Positions 34,855 through 44,234 of a stretch of DNA of 64,000 bases are shown piece by piece. The notes under the pieces were generated by a model that saw only the letters and a program-made list of their open reading frames with translations, had not been told where the DNA came from and did not search any database. The position numbers and the translations under genes were made by a program. Source of the stretch: Hyphomicrobiales bacterium. Its GTDB lineage: Bacteria > Pseudomonadota > Alphaproteobacteria > Rhizobiales > Rhizobiaceae. The DNA lies in NCBI GenBank assembly GCA_900471925.1, contig UCGV01000034.1, positions 1 through 64,000 of the forward strand. Reading direction: 5' to 3'. The number at the start of each line of letters is the position of its first letter. Position 1 is the stretch's first letter.

Positions 34855-35916
34855 TTGGCAAACGTACAGGTTAGCGACGTCACCAAGAAGTATGGCGCCC
34901 TTCAGGTCATGCATGGTGTCAGCGTCGATATCGAAGACGGCGAGTTCGTCGTGCTCGTCGGTCCTTCCGGATGCGGCAAGTCTACGCTCTTGCGGATGAT
35001 CGCCGGCCTCGAAACTGTCAGCGGTGGCGATATCAGGATCGGCGGGCGCGTAGTGACCAACGCGCCGCCGAAGGACCGCGATATCGCGATGGTGTTCCAA
35101 TCCTATGCGCTTTATCCGCACAAGACGGTTGCCGAGAACATGGGCTTTCCATTGAAGATGGCAAAGCGTCCCAAGTCGGAAATCGACGAGAAGGTCCATC
35201 GGGCAGCAGAGATCCTCGATCTCACGAAATATCTCGACCGCTATCCGAAGCAATTGTCGGGTGGCCAGAGACAACGTGTTGCCATGGGCCGCGCCATCGT
35301 CCGCGATCCGCAGGTCTTCCTCTTCGACGAACCGCTGTCCAACCTCGACGCCAAACTTCGCGTCACCATGCGCGTCGAAATCAAGGAGCTCCATCAACGG
35401 CTGAAGACGACCACGGTCTATGTGACGCATGACCAGATCGAGGCCATGACGATGGCCAACAAGATCGTCGTCATGCGTGACGGACGTGTCGAACAGATCG
35501 GCAGGCCGCTCGACCTTTACGATTTCCCTGCCAACATCTTCGTGGCCGGCTTCATTGGCAGCCCATCGATGAATTTCCTTCAGGGACGGATTGCGACGAA
35601 GGACGGCAGGAAGGTCGTCGTGACCGAGGCCGGCGTCGTCCTGCCCGTTGAAAATGCCAATGTTGCCGATGGCCATGCCGTAACCTACGGTATCAGGCCC
35701 GAGCACATCACGATCGGCGAGGACGGCGTTCCAGTCGAGGTCTCGGTCTTCGAGCCGACCGGCTCCGAGACGCTGATCTTCGGTCGCGCGGGCGGCGTGC
35801 CGATCGACGCGCTCATCCGCGAGCGCATCGAGGTTGCCCCCGGAAAGACGATGCATTTTCGTATCGACCCGCGCCGGGCTCATATCTTTGATCGAGAAAC
35901 CGGAAAGCGATTATAG
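34855..35916 (+). CDS. Polyol/sugar ABC transporter ATP-binding protein (UgpC/MalK type)
   Basis: 353-aa ATPase that starts with TTG (34855), preceded by AGGGAGAAACGACA. Walker A GPSGCGKST (36-44), signature LSGGQRQR, Walker B VFLFDEPLSNLDAK, and a C-terminal regulatory domain (GIRPEHITIGE). It resembles the ATPase of the amino-sugar cluster closely, which may let the subunits substitute for each other. Confidence 0.95.
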   Translation: MANVQVSDVTKKYGALQVMHGVSVDIEDGEFVVLVGPSGCGKSTLLRMIAGLETVSGGDIRIGGRVVTNAPPKDRDIAMVFQSYALYPHKTVAENMGFPLKMAKRPKSEIDEKVHRAAEILDLTKYLDRYPKQLSGGQRQRVAMGRAIVRDPQVFLFDEPLSNLDAKLRVTMRVEIKELHQRLKTTTVYVTHDQIEAMTMANKIVVMRDGRVEQIGRPLDLYDFPANIFVAGFIGSPSMNFLQGRIATKDGRKVVVTEAGVVLPVENANVADGHAVTYGIRPEHITIGEDGVPVEVSVFEPTGSETLIFGRAGGVPIDALIRERIEVAPGKTMHFRIDPRRAHIFDRETGKRL

Positions 35917-35926
35917 GAAAACGTCA

Positions 35927-36649
35927 ATGGATTTCGAAAACAAGACCGTGATCGTCACTGGTGCCGGCAAGGGGATCGGACGCGCGACTGTCGAACTCCT
36001 GATCGGACGCGGCGCGCAGGTGGTCGCCCTCACCAGAAGTGCGGCCGACGTCGAAGCGCTCAGGCATATGGGCTGCCGGGCGATGCAGGTCGATCTGTCA
36101 GATGCCGATGCCACGAGACGTGCTGCCCTCGCGGCCCTTCCCGCCGATCTGCTGGTCAATTGCGCCGGCACGACAGAGCTGCAGTCGTTTCTGGAAACGA
36201 CTGTCGAAGCATTTGATCATCTCATCGCCGTCAACACCCGTGCTCCGATGATCGTCGCGCAGGAATATGCCCGCGCCTTGATCAGGGAGGGGCGGAACGG
36301 AGCGATTGTAAACGTGTCCTCTGTGGCTTCCTTTGTCGGCATTCCCGATCACGCGGCCTATTGCGCGTCGAAGGGCGGGCTTGATGGCCTGACCCGCGTG
36401 ATGGCCAAGGAACTCGCCCCCCACGGGATAAGGGCGAATGGCATTCATCCGACCGTGACGTTGACGCCGATGGCGATCAAGGCCTGGAGCGATCCTGATA
36501 AGGCCGCCGGCATGCTCTCCCGTATTCCGGTCGGGCGGTTCGCCGAACCCGTTGATGTCGCCGAGGTCATCCTCTTTCTCTTGTCTGAAGAGGCGGCAAT
36601 GATCAACGGCATCTCCATGCCAGTCGATGGCGGCTATATGATTGCTTGA
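35927..36649 (+). CDS. SDR family L-xylulose/dicarbonyl reductase-like dehydrogenase
   Basis: 240-aa short-chain dehydrogenase with TGAGKGIG cofactor motif, Ser131/132, Tyr145 and Lys149 (YCASK). The stretches IVNVSS, THP-like HPTVTLTPM, WSDPDKAAGMLSRIPVGRFAE recall mammalian L-xylulose reductase (DCXR). It probably interconverts a ketose such as L-xylulose, or sorbose/tagatose, with its polyol. The start follows the ATPase stop by 10 bp. Last gene of the plus-strand polyol operon. Confidence 0.87.
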   Translation: MDFENKTVIVTGAGKGIGRATVELLIGRGAQVVALTRSAADVEALRHMGCRAMQVDLSDADATRRAALAALPADLLVNCAGTTELQSFLETTVEAFDHLIAVNTRAPMIVAQEYARALIREGRNGAIVNVSSVASFVGIPDHAAYCASKGGLDGLTRVMAKELAPHGIRANGIHPTVTLTPMAIKAWSDPDKAAGMLSRIPVGRFAEPVDVAEVILFLLSEEAAMINGISMPVDGGYMIA

Positions 36650-36793
36650 GGCACGCCGGCCTATCGTTGACGGGGTTCCCTCTTCCGGCGCCTGTCAAAC
36701 GGCCGTTTTCCGAAGGCCGGCGTTCGGCCGAGGTCGCAGAGGCGAATAGCGCCCCTGCGCAAGCTGTCACGGTCGCAGTTCGGCAATTCCTCG

Positions 36794-37678
36794 CTAAGGG
36801 CGTACCGGCGCCAACACAAAGTCGTGCTCGACCTGCCAGAACTTTCCCGCAAAACCGAGCTCTTCTGCGCGCTCGCGATCCTCGGTCAGCTTGAAGTCGG
36901 CAAGCAGGCTTTGCTTGACACCGAAAACGGCATCCGAACGGATATAGGGGTCATCCGGATCGAAGATATGCGTGACGAGGGTCTCGAATCCTTGCGCCTT
37001 GATGATGTAATGCAGATGCGCTGGTCTGTAAGGGTGCCGGCCGAGCGCGCCCAGCATCTGCCCGACCGGCCCGTCATCGGGGATCGGATAATATTTGGGT
37101 TTGACCGCGCGAAACCAGTAGTGCCCGTCCTCTCCCGTCCGGAAGACGCCGCGCAGATTGAAATCCGGCTGGATCCCCTGTTGCTGTACGTCGTAGAAAC
37201 CTTCATCATTGGCCTGCCAGACATCGAGGACGGCATTGGCGATCGGCTTGCCGTCGGTATCCAGGATGCGGCCGCTGATGACCATGTCCTCGCCCTTATG
37301 GTCGAGACAGATATTGGCGCCCATCGGCAGTTCCGGCGCATCGGCGACATGGAACGGGCCGAGCACGGTGCTTTCCGAAGCACCGGAGGGTTTGCGATTG
37401 TTGATCGCATCGACCAGCATGGACACACCGAGCACGTCTGACAGTAGGATGAATTCCTGCCGCCAGTCGGTGCAGGTATGGCCGGTGCGGGTCAGGAACA
37501 TGATCGCATCCATCCACTCGTCCTGTGTCGGCTCCAGTTCCTTCACCGCCTCGTGGAGCTTGCGGGTGACGACCTCCATGATCTCCTTCAGCCGCTCGCT
37601 CTTTGCCTGCGCATTGCGGCTGATGACGACGTCGACGGAATTTTCCTCGGTGAAATAGCCGTTATCTTCAGCTCTCAT
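36794..37678 (-). CDS. Intradiol ring-cleavage dioxygenase, hydroxyquinol 1,2-dioxygenase type (canonical copy)
   Basis: Non-haem Fe(III) dioxygenase, 294 aa, cleaving hydroxyquinol to maleylacetate. N-terminal helical dimerisation domain (about 1-100) and beta-sandwich catalytic domain. All four iron ligands are present: Tyr162 (EGFYD), Tyr197 (YYPIP), His221 and His223 (RPAHLHY). Last gene of the aromatic operon, 7 bp after the monooxygenase. A paralogue at the other end of the operon (45293-46165) has the same numbering but lacks His221. Confidence 0.92.
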   Translation of the reverse strand: MRAEDNGYFTEENSVDVVISRNAQAKSERLKEIMEVVTRKLHEAVKELEPTQDEWMDAIMFLTRTGHTCTDWRQEFILLSDVLGVSMLVDAINNRKPSGASESTVLGPFHVADAPELPMGANICLDHKGEDMVISGRILDTDGKPIANAVLDVWQANDEGFYDVQQQGIQPDFNLRGVFRTGEDGHYWFRAVKPKYYPIPDDGPVGQMLGALGRHPYRPAHLHYIIKAQGFETLVTHIFDPDDPYIRSDAVFGVKQSLLADFKLTEDRERAEELGFAGKFWQVEHDFVLAPVRP

Positions 37679-37685
37679 GATGACC

Positions 37686-39440
37686 TCACCGATCCAGGAC
37701 TGTTTTCAGGACGCGGCGCAGTTCGGTTTCGGGCTCGGCAACCGCTGCCTGCGAACGCCAGGCGACATGATGGTCGGGACGAACGAGCAAGGCGCCGGAA
37801 TCGCCGATTTCGCGGGCGCGCGCCCAATCTCCCGTCAGATCCTGCCAGACCTGCCGGGGCCCGATCTTGTGGATGGCAATCGGGATACCGAACTCTTTCG
37901 ACAGCGCCTTTGCCGCGAGAGCCCAACGGTCGCCGCCGATCCCGGTGAGGATCGTGAAAATGCCATGCCCTGTGAGATCGAGACTGGAAACCTTCTCTCC
38001 CTGATGCCCGAACAGCCAGACATGCGGCAGCCGTGCCCCCGGCCAGGTGGTCGGCTGGCAATGAAGTTCGGGGTCCTTTTCGAAGACGGGTTCTGCCTGC
38101 CCGTCCTTGACGATGGCATTCGATGCATAGCGATGGTTCATCTCGACGCCATGAGCATCAAATTCATAGACCTTGTAGGCGATGGCATCGCGGATGGCGG
38201 TGCGCTGACGTTCGGCCGCCTCGCCGTCATCGCAACGCGCATCCATATTCTGCTGCATCTTGACCGGATCGACGGAATCCAGAAGGCCCAACGCCTTGAA
38301 GATCGGGCCGAACTCCTCGATCGATTTGTTGGCGCGGGTCACGATCTGCTTTGCAATGGGCGCACGCTCAGCCTGATAGCTGTCGAGAAGTCCCATTCCG
38401 GCCTGGCCTCTGATCACCATGGCAAGCTTCCAGGCAAGGTTGAAGCCGTCCTGGATCGACGTGTTGGAGCCCAGACCGTTCGATGGCGGATGGCGGTGCA
38501 CGGCATCACCCATGCAGAAGACACGACCATTCGACAGGGTCGTGGCGTACATGTTGTTGACGGTCCAGGTGGAGACCGACTTGATCTTCGGCTCAAGCTC
38601 GGGAACGCCGACCAGTTCGCGTACGACCTTGGTGGCAAAGGCATTGTCGACGGCGGGGGCCGGCTGATTGATGTCATAGCCCCAGACGATCAGCCACTCG
38701 TTCCACGGCCGTACCATGCGCACGAGGCCCATGCCGATACCGCCGACATCGGCACCCGGCTGCAGAACCCAGTAAAGAACGGAGGGGCGATGGGCGACAT
38801 AACGCGACAGATCCGCCTCGAAGAGGATGTTCATCGAGCCAGCGACGCCCATGCGGCCCTCGAAAGACAGGCCGGCATGCTCGGCGACCTTCGAATTTCC
38901 GCCGTCGGCGCCGATGAGGAATTTCGAGCGGATCGTTACTTCCTTGCCGGTCAGGCGGTCCCGGCAGGTCGTGGTGACACCGTCTTCATCCTGGACATGG
39001 CTCAGATATTCGGTCGACATGCGCGGCTGTGCGCCGCGCGAACAGGCCGTCTTGAACAGGAGCGGCTCCATGTAAGTCTGCGGCAGATCGTTCATCCGCC
39101 CCGGCGAAGACAGGATATGTTCGGCGCGCGACAGCGGATGATTGCCCCAGCTCTCCATGCGGCCGATCTCCTCGCCCGCAACTGCCGTGCAGAAAACGTT
39201 CTGGCCCATCAGGTCCTGTTCGGTCGCAAAGAGATAGGCCTCGTCTTCCACATCCCGCCCGAGATCGCGCAGAACCTCCATCGTGCGCTGGTTGGTGATA
39301 TGGGCGCGCGGTGTATTGGCGAGCCAGCGATAGCGATTGATCACGAGCGGTTCCAGGCCGTAGCTGGCAAGCAATGCGGCTGTCGCCGAGCCAGCCGGCC
39401 CCGTGCCTATGATCAAGACGTCGGTGTTGATATCAGCCAT
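37686..39440 (-). CDS. FAD-dependent phenol/resorcinol monooxygenase (TfdB-like)
   Basis: Group A flavoprotein hydroxylase, 584 aa. FAD motifs: DVLIIGTGPAGSATAALLAS at the N-terminus, FLIGADGGNSKVAEHAG in the middle, and GRVFCMGDAVHRHPPSNGLG later; a thioredoxin-like C-terminal domain follows. It would hydroxylate a resorcinol-type phenol to hydroxyquinol using NAD(P)H. It sits beside a hydroxyquinol dioxygenase and overlaps the LivM stop by 8 bases. Confidence 0.92.
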   Translation of the reverse strand: MADINTDVLIIGTGPAGSATAALLASYGLEPLVINRYRWLANTPRAHITNQRTMEVLRDLGRDVEDEAYLFATEQDLMGQNVFCTAVAGEEIGRMESWGNHPLSRAEHILSSPGRMNDLPQTYMEPLLFKTACSRGAQPRMSTEYLSHVQDEDGVTTTCRDRLTGKEVTIRSKFLIGADGGNSKVAEHAGLSFEGRMGVAGSMNILFEADLSRYVAHRPSVLYWVLQPGADVGGIGMGLVRMVRPWNEWLIVWGYDINQPAPAVDNAFATKVVRELVGVPELEPKIKSVSTWTVNNMYATTLSNGRVFCMGDAVHRHPPSNGLGSNTSIQDGFNLAWKLAMVIRGQAGMGLLDSYQAERAPIAKQIVTRANKSIEEFGPIFKALGLLDSVDPVKMQQNMDARCDDGEAAERQRTAIRDAIAYKVYEFDAHGVEMNHRYASNAIVKDGQAEPVFEKDPELHCQPTTWPGARLPHVWLFGHQGEKVSSLDLTGHGIFTILTGIGGDRWALAAKALSKEFGIPIAIHKIGPRQVWQDLTGDWARAREIGDSGALLVRPDHHVAWRSQAAVAEPETELRRVLKTVLDR

Positions 39441-40548
39441 TCGGCCCTCCCTTTTTATGTGATTGAACAGGTCCGCCGCGCAGCAGGCGGCGAACCGGAA
39501 AGAATTCCCAGCCGGTACGGTCGGATATCAGCCCCCACAGCCCCCGGGGTGCAAACAGCATAGTGATGACAGCCAGCGCTCCAAGTGCCAGGAGATACCA
39601 GGAGCCGTAGGCCGAGAAGGCGTTCTGCAGGAAAAAGAAGATCAGCACGCCGAGGATCGGCCCTTCGATCGTGCCGATGCCGCCGATCACGACAATGAAG
39701 ATGACATAGGCGGTCCAATCGGTCAGCGAGAAGGCCGCATCGGGCGATATCCGCGCTTTCTGGAGATAGATGAGCGCGCCGATGATGCCGGTGATGAAGG
39801 CTGTCAGCAGATAGATCATCGTTTTCAGCCGGCGTGCATCGACACCGACCGCGCGCGCCGCTGTCTCGTTGTCACGCACGGCGGCGAGCCCGAGCCCCTG
39901 ACGGCTGCGCAACAGCTTGTAAACAGTTGCGATCGTGGCGGCCGCAACGGCCAGCGCAAGCCAGAAGGACAGCGTATCAGCTGCCGCTGCAGCCCGCATG
40001 CCGAACCAGTCTTCGAGCAGGGAGATGCCGAGCATGTCGCGTGTCGCATCGCGCGGCAGTGACGTGCCGGTACCGCCGCCGAGCGTTTTCCACTGGGCCA
40101 GCAATAGCCGCCCGACTTCGGCAATGACCCAGGTGCCAATCGCAAAATAGGGACCATAGAGGCGGAAGGCGAAGAACGAAGTCGGCACGGCAATCAGCAT
40201 GGCCGCGACGCCGGCAAGCGGGATGGCGAGGATCGGATCGAGCCCGCCCAGAATGACCAGGCCGAACAGGGCATAGGCGCCGCATCCGACGAAGAGCTGC
40301 TGGCCGACCGAGATCAGCCCCGCATAGCCCGCAAGCAGGTTCCAGCTCTGAGCCAGGGTCAGCATCGTCAGGATGAAGAACAGATCCTGCACCACGCCGC
40401 GCGACAGCAACAGCGGTGCAGCCGCAAGGCCGGCGAACGCAACCAGGCAGACGAGCGAGAAGGCTCGAGAAAGCCGTGTGCCCGTCTCGATCCGCCAATC
40501 CGCCGGTGGGTGACTATCGCTCGTCATGGTTTCCAAACCCGTGGTCAT
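39433..40548 (-). CDS. livM: Branched-chain-type ABC transporter permease (LivM)
   Basis: 371-aa permease with about ten membrane segments and the Liv-type motif AVRDNETAARAVGVDARRLK. The alternative ATG at 40527 (MTSDSHPP) would remove seven residues. In this operon it probably carries an aromatic acid or phenol rather than leucine. Confidence 0.93.
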   Translation of the reverse strand: MTTGLETMTSDSHPPADWRIETGTRLSRAFSLVCLVAFAGLAAAPLLLSRGVVQDLFFILTMLTLAQSWNLLAGYAGLISVGQQLFVGCGAYALFGLVILGGLDPILAIPLAGVAAMLIAVPTSFFAFRLYGPYFAIGTWVIAEVGRLLLAQWKTLGGGTGTSLPRDATRDMLGISLLEDWFGMRAAAAADTLSFWLALAVAAATIATVYKLLRSRQGLGLAAVRDNETAARAVGVDARRLKTMIYLLTAFITGIIGALIYLQKARISPDAAFSLTDWTAYVIFIVVIGGIGTIEGPILGVLIFFFLQNAFSAYGSWYLLALGALAVITMLFAPRGLWGLISDRTGWEFFPVRRLLRGGPVQSHKKGGPNG

Positions 40549-40557
40549 GGCGCGGCC

Positions 40558-41421
40558 TCAATCGACAGCGCGCGGAAAGAGGCCGCGCGGACGCAGGAGC
40601 AGGACGATCAGAAAGGCGATGTGCCCCGCAAGGATCTGCCATTCCGGATTGATGGCGGCTCCGATCGTCTGTGACAGCCCGAGGATGATGCCGCCGGCGA
40701 GTGTGCCCCAGAGCGAGCCGAGGCCGCCGATGATCACCGCTTCGAAGGCATAGATCAGTCGCGCCGGCCCGGCCGTCGGATCGAAATTGGCCCGCATGCC
40801 GAGATAGAGCGCGGCTACGGTCACGATCATCATCGCCAGCCCCGTGGCAATGGCAAAGATCGAGTTCGGGCGGATGCCCATCAGGCTGGCGGTGACGACA
40901 TCGTCAGACGTGGCGCGGAAGGCGCGCCCGAGCGCCGTGCGATAGATGAGCTGGTTCAAGGCAACGATGACCATGACGGCCGAGCCGAAGGTCAGAAGCG
41001 GCATCAGCCCGGCATTGATGCTGCCCAGCTGCAGCGACGCCGTCTCCAGAGACCCGGCGGAAATCCGTCTGCTATCGGCAGTGAAGCCCTCCAGAAGGCC
41101 GTTCTGGATAACGATAGAGAGGCCAAAGGTGACAAGCAGCGGCGGCAGGACATCCTTGTCGAGCGTGCGGTTGAGAAGGTGGTATTGCAGCAGCCAGCCA
41201 ATCGCAAACATCAGGGGTGCTGCAATCAGCGCAGCGGTAAACGGGTCGAGGCCGAGCGAGGAAACGAGAAGCAGGATCAGGAAGGCCGCCAGTACGATGA
41301 GGTCACCATGGGCGAGATTGACCAGCCGCATGATGCCGAACACCAGACTGAGGCCGGCTGCAAACAAGGCATAGAGCCCGCCGAGCAGCACCCCCTGAAG
41401 AAGCGTATCAAGCCAATTCAT
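40558..41421 (-). CDS. livH: Branched-chain-type ABC transporter permease (LivH)
   Basis: 287-aa permease starting MNWLDTLLQGVLLGGLYAL, followed by LVFGIMRLVNLAHGDLIVLA, a LivH hallmark. The ATG at 41421 overlaps the LivF stop by 14 bases; an upstream start would overlap more and is less likely. Confidence 0.93.
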   Translation of the reverse strand: MNWLDTLLQGVLLGGLYALFAAGLSLVFGIMRLVNLAHGDLIVLAAFLILLLVSSLGLDPFTAALIAAPLMFAIGWLLQYHLLNRTLDKDVLPPLLVTFGLSIVIQNGLLEGFTADSRRISAGSLETASLQLGSINAGLMPLLTFGSAVMVIVALNQLIYRTALGRAFRATSDDVVTASLMGIRPNSIFAIATGLAMMIVTVAALYLGMRANFDPTAGPARLIYAFEAVIIGGLGSLWGTLAGGIILGLSQTIGAAINPEWQILAGHIAFLIVLLLRPRGLFPRAVD

Positions 41422-42130
41422 CGCTCTCGGCTCCAAAATAGGCTGCATGGATCCCGGCCCGATCGAGATCGGCCGGGCGCCCGGTCAAGGTGATCCGTCC
41501 CTCCATCATGCAATAGACGCGATCGGCGACCTTCAGGGCCTGGCCGATATCCTGCTCAACGACTATAATCGCCATCCCGGATGCCCGAATACGGTTGAAG
41601 GCGGCGTAGATATCCTTGATCACCACGGGCGCCAGGCCGAGGCTGAGCTCGTCGCAAAGCAGGATCTCCGGGTTCGACATCAACGCGCGGCCGATTGCCA
41701 CCATCTGCTGCTGGCCACCGGAAAGTGCTGTCGCGGGATTGCCGCGCCGCTCCTTCAGAACCGGAAACAGCGCGTAGATGCTTTGCAGCGACCATGGCCC
41801 GGAGCGCTTGCAGCCGTAGCTGCCAATTTGCAGATTTTCTTCCACCGTCAGCGAGGCGAAGAGCTTGCGCCCTTCCGGCACCAGCGCAATGCCGCGGCGC
41901 ACGACGTCAAATGCAGGCATCGCGCCGATCGCCTCGCCGCGATGCAGGACCATGTCAGCCCGGTTGGCGATCACGCCGGCAATCGACCGCATCAAGGTCG
42001 ACTTGCCGGCACCATTGGCACCGATGACGGCAATCGTCTCGCCGGCGTCGAGGACAATATCGACACCGAAAACGGCCTGGAAGTCGCCGTAGAAAGCCGT
42101 AATCGCCCGGGTTTCAAGTAGGCTCGCCAT
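41408..42130 (-). CDS. livF: Branched-chain-type ABC transporter ATP-binding protein (LivF)
   Basis: 240-aa ATPase with Walker A GANGAGKST, signature LSGGQQQM and Walker B ILLCDELSLGLAP. The LSLGLAP D-loop is typical of LivF. It shares one base with the LivG stop. Confidence 0.95.
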   Translation of the reverse strand: MASLLETRAITAFYGDFQAVFGVDIVLDAGETIAVIGANGAGKSTLMRSIAGVIANRADMVLHRGEAIGAMPAFDVVRRGIALVPEGRKLFASLTVEENLQIGSYGCKRSGPWSLQSIYALFPVLKERRGNPATALSGGQQQMVAIGRALMSNPEILLCDELSLGLAPVVIKDIYAAFNRIRASGMAIIVVEQDIGQALKVADRVYCMMEGRITLTGRPADLDRAGIHAAYFGAESDELA

Positions 42131-42849
42131 CAGACCTCCATGCCGAGATAGATGGCGCGCACCTCGTCCGAGGCCATGATCACCTCAGGTGCGCCAATGC
42201 CGACGACACGCCCGAAATTGAGCACCAGAATACGTTCGGCAACCGCGGTCAGCGCATGCAGCACATGCTCGATCCAGATGATGGTCATGCCGCGCTGATG
42301 GACGCGCCTGATCGTTCCCACCAGTTGCCGGCACTCACCCTCGGTCAGGCCACCGGCGATTTCATCAAGAAGCAGGAGCTTCGGCCGGGTGGCCAGAGCG
42401 CGGGCAAGTTCCAGCCGCTTGCGCTCCAGCAGGCTCAGCGATGCCGCCGGTCTGTTGGCTTTGGCGATCAGGCCGGTCTCGACCAGGATATCAGCACAGA
42501 AGCCCGCGACATCGGCCTCGCTCGCACGGGTACCGAAAGCACCCGCGACCAGCAGGTTTTCATAGACGGTCAGGCGCTCGAAGGGCTGCGGTATCTGGAA
42601 GGTACGGCCCATGCCGGCAAGGCAGCGCTGCATCGGCGGAGCATAGGTAACGTCGCGGCCGTCGAAGCTGATTGCTCCGCCGGCGACGGAGAGATTGCCG
42701 TTGATGAGGTTGAAGAGCGTGGATTTACCGGCGCCATTCGGCCCGATGACGCCGAGCGCCTCGCCGGGCTCGACCGAAAAGCTGATATCTTCGGCGACGA
42801 CGAGCGCACCGAAAGACTTCGAGACAGCAGTGAGTTCCAGAATGGGCAT
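42130..42849 (-). CDS. livG: Branched-chain-type ABC transporter ATP-binding protein (LivG)
   Basis: 239-aa ATPase with Walker A GPNGAGKST, an ABC signature degenerate to ASLSLLERKR in place of LSxGQ/YGxQR, and Walker B LLLLDEIAGGLTEGE. It carries the ABC-type histidine in WIEHVLHAL. Follows the binding-protein gene after a strong stem-loop. Confidence 0.93.
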   Translation of the reverse strand: MPILELTAVSKSFGALVVAEDISFSVEPGEALGVIGPNGAGKSTLFNLINGNLSVAGGAISFDGRDVTYAPPMQRCLAGMGRTFQIPQPFERLTVYENLLVAGAFGTRASEADVAGFCADILVETGLIAKANRPAASLSLLERKRLELARALATRPKLLLLDEIAGGLTEGECRQLVGTIRRVHQRGMTIIWIEHVLHALTAVAERILVLNFGRVVGIGAPEVIMASDEVRAIYLGMEV

Positions 42850-42867
42850 CGGCCGATCTCCACAAAG

Positions 42868-42895
42868 GTCCGCCCGGCCGCAAAGCCGGGCGGAC
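42868..42895 (-). other. Perfect stem-loop between binding-protein and livG
   Basis: GTCCGCCCGG and CCGGGCGGAC form a perfect 10-bp stem with an 8-nt loop (CCGCAAAG), just after the binding-protein stop. No T-run follows, so an mRNA-stabilising or partial-termination role is likely. Confidence 0.65.
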
Positions 42896-42902
42896 GAGTG
42901 CC

Positions 42903-44183
42903 TTACGCGAGAGCTTCAAGCTTACCGCCAAGCGGCACGTTCGGAGCCAGGCCGTTTTCGACGACAACGAGATCGTAGCCACCACCCGACTTCAGGCGCC
43001 ACTGGCCGCCGACCAGCGGCGTCTTGGCGACGTTCTTCTGGGCGAAGGGCGGAAGCTTCTCGTTGCCCCAGGCTATCGGTCCGACGAGCGTGTCCAGCTT
43101 GGTCTCGCCGATGGCTTTCGCGACCGCATCACCGTCGCTGACATCGCCGGCGCGCTTCATGACGTCGACGGCGAGTTCGAACAGGGCATGGGCAAAGCCG
43201 ATGGGCTGCGTCCAGGGACGACCGGTCGATTTCGTGAAGGCATCGGCTACGGCAGCCGTCGTCTCGCCCGTCAGCGAGGACTTGAACGGATGGCTGGGTG
43301 TCCACCAGACTTCCGTCGACAGATTGTGGCCCGCATTGCCAAGCGCTTCGACGGTCTGTGGAAAGAGCAGCGCTTTGCCGATCGAGGCGATCTTCGGCTT
43401 CAGGCCCTGCTGCTTGGCCTGGTTCCAGAAGGTGGTGAGATCGGGCGGGATCATCACGCCGGTCAGGATTTCGGTTTGCGCCTGCTTGAAGGCGTTGATC
43501 TGCGCCGAGAAGTCGTCCGTCAGGTTCTGGTAGCGCCCGGTATCGGTCAGTCCGTAGCCGAGCTTTTCGAGCACCGGCGGAAAGCCGACGACTTTGTCGC
43601 CCCAGGCATTGCCGTCGCCGTCATTCGGAAACAGTCCACCGATCTTCTTGTTGGTTTCGATCTGTCCCCACATGCCGGTGAAGACGGCGATGATGTCCTC
43701 GAGCCCCCAGAAGAAATGATAGGCATATTCGAAGGGCTTCCAGGAGGCAGGATCGCCGGGATTGCCCTGCTGGCCGATAAACCAGGGCTGCCAGGGCGCA
43801 ACCGTGGAAATGCAGGGCATGCCCTCGCCTTCGCATGTCGTCGAAACCGGATTGGTCGTTTCCGGCGTCGAGGATACCAGCATCAGGTTGATCTGGTCAT
43901 CGACGATCAGTTCCTTGGCAACCTCGGCAGCGCGGTTCGGATTGGACTGGCTGTCCTTGACCACGACCTCATAGTTCAGGCCGAGCTTCTTGGTCGTCGC
44001 GAGAAAGGCGTCGATGACGAACTTGTCAGCCTCGCCGAAAGCCGCGAGCGGGCCGGTCTGCGGGCTGACATAACCAAGCTTGATGGCGGCCGTCTGGCCG
44101 ATTGCCGGCGCCGCAAGGCCAGAGGCGGCAAGCACCGCTCCACCAGCGGCCGTCGTCTTCAGAAAATCGCGTCTCGTGAACAT
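42903..44183 (-). CDS. ABC transporter binding protein (Liv type, aromatic operon)
   Basis: 426-aa periplasmic binding protein of the branched-chain/aromatic class. A twin-arginine signal is visible (MFTRRDFLKTTAAGGAVLAA), cleavage near AIGQ. The ATG at 44183 has GGGAGGACAT before it. The fold starts IKLGYVSPQTGPLAAFGE. Ligand probably the aromatic compound degraded by neighbouring enzymes. Confidence 0.92.
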   Translation of the reverse strand: MFTRRDFLKTTAAGGAVLAASGLAAPAIGQTAAIKLGYVSPQTGPLAAFGEADKFVIDAFLATTKKLGLNYEVVVKDSQSNPNRAAEVAKELIVDDQINLMLVSSTPETTNPVSTTCEGEGMPCISTVAPWQPWFIGQQGNPGDPASWKPFEYAYHFFWGLEDIIAVFTGMWGQIETNKKIGGLFPNDGDGNAWGDKVVGFPPVLEKLGYGLTDTGRYQNLTDDFSAQINAFKQAQTEILTGVMIPPDLTTFWNQAKQQGLKPKIASIGKALLFPQTVEALGNAGHNLSTEVWWTPSHPFKSSLTGETTAAVADAFTKSTGRPWTQPIGFAHALFELAVDVMKRAGDVSDGDAVAKAIGETKLDTLVGPIAWGNEKLPPFAQKNVAKTPLVGGQWRLKSGGGYDLVVVENGLAPNVPLGGKLEALA

Positions 44184-44234
44184 ATGTCCTCCCATTGTCC
44201 TCTCCTCCCAAAGAGTGCGTAGTCAGGCAGACGA

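Noticed and set aside
37677..39563. 628-aa plus-strand open frame
   Set aside because: Antisense to the FAD monooxygenase over its whole length; composition is typical of a high-GC shadow frame.
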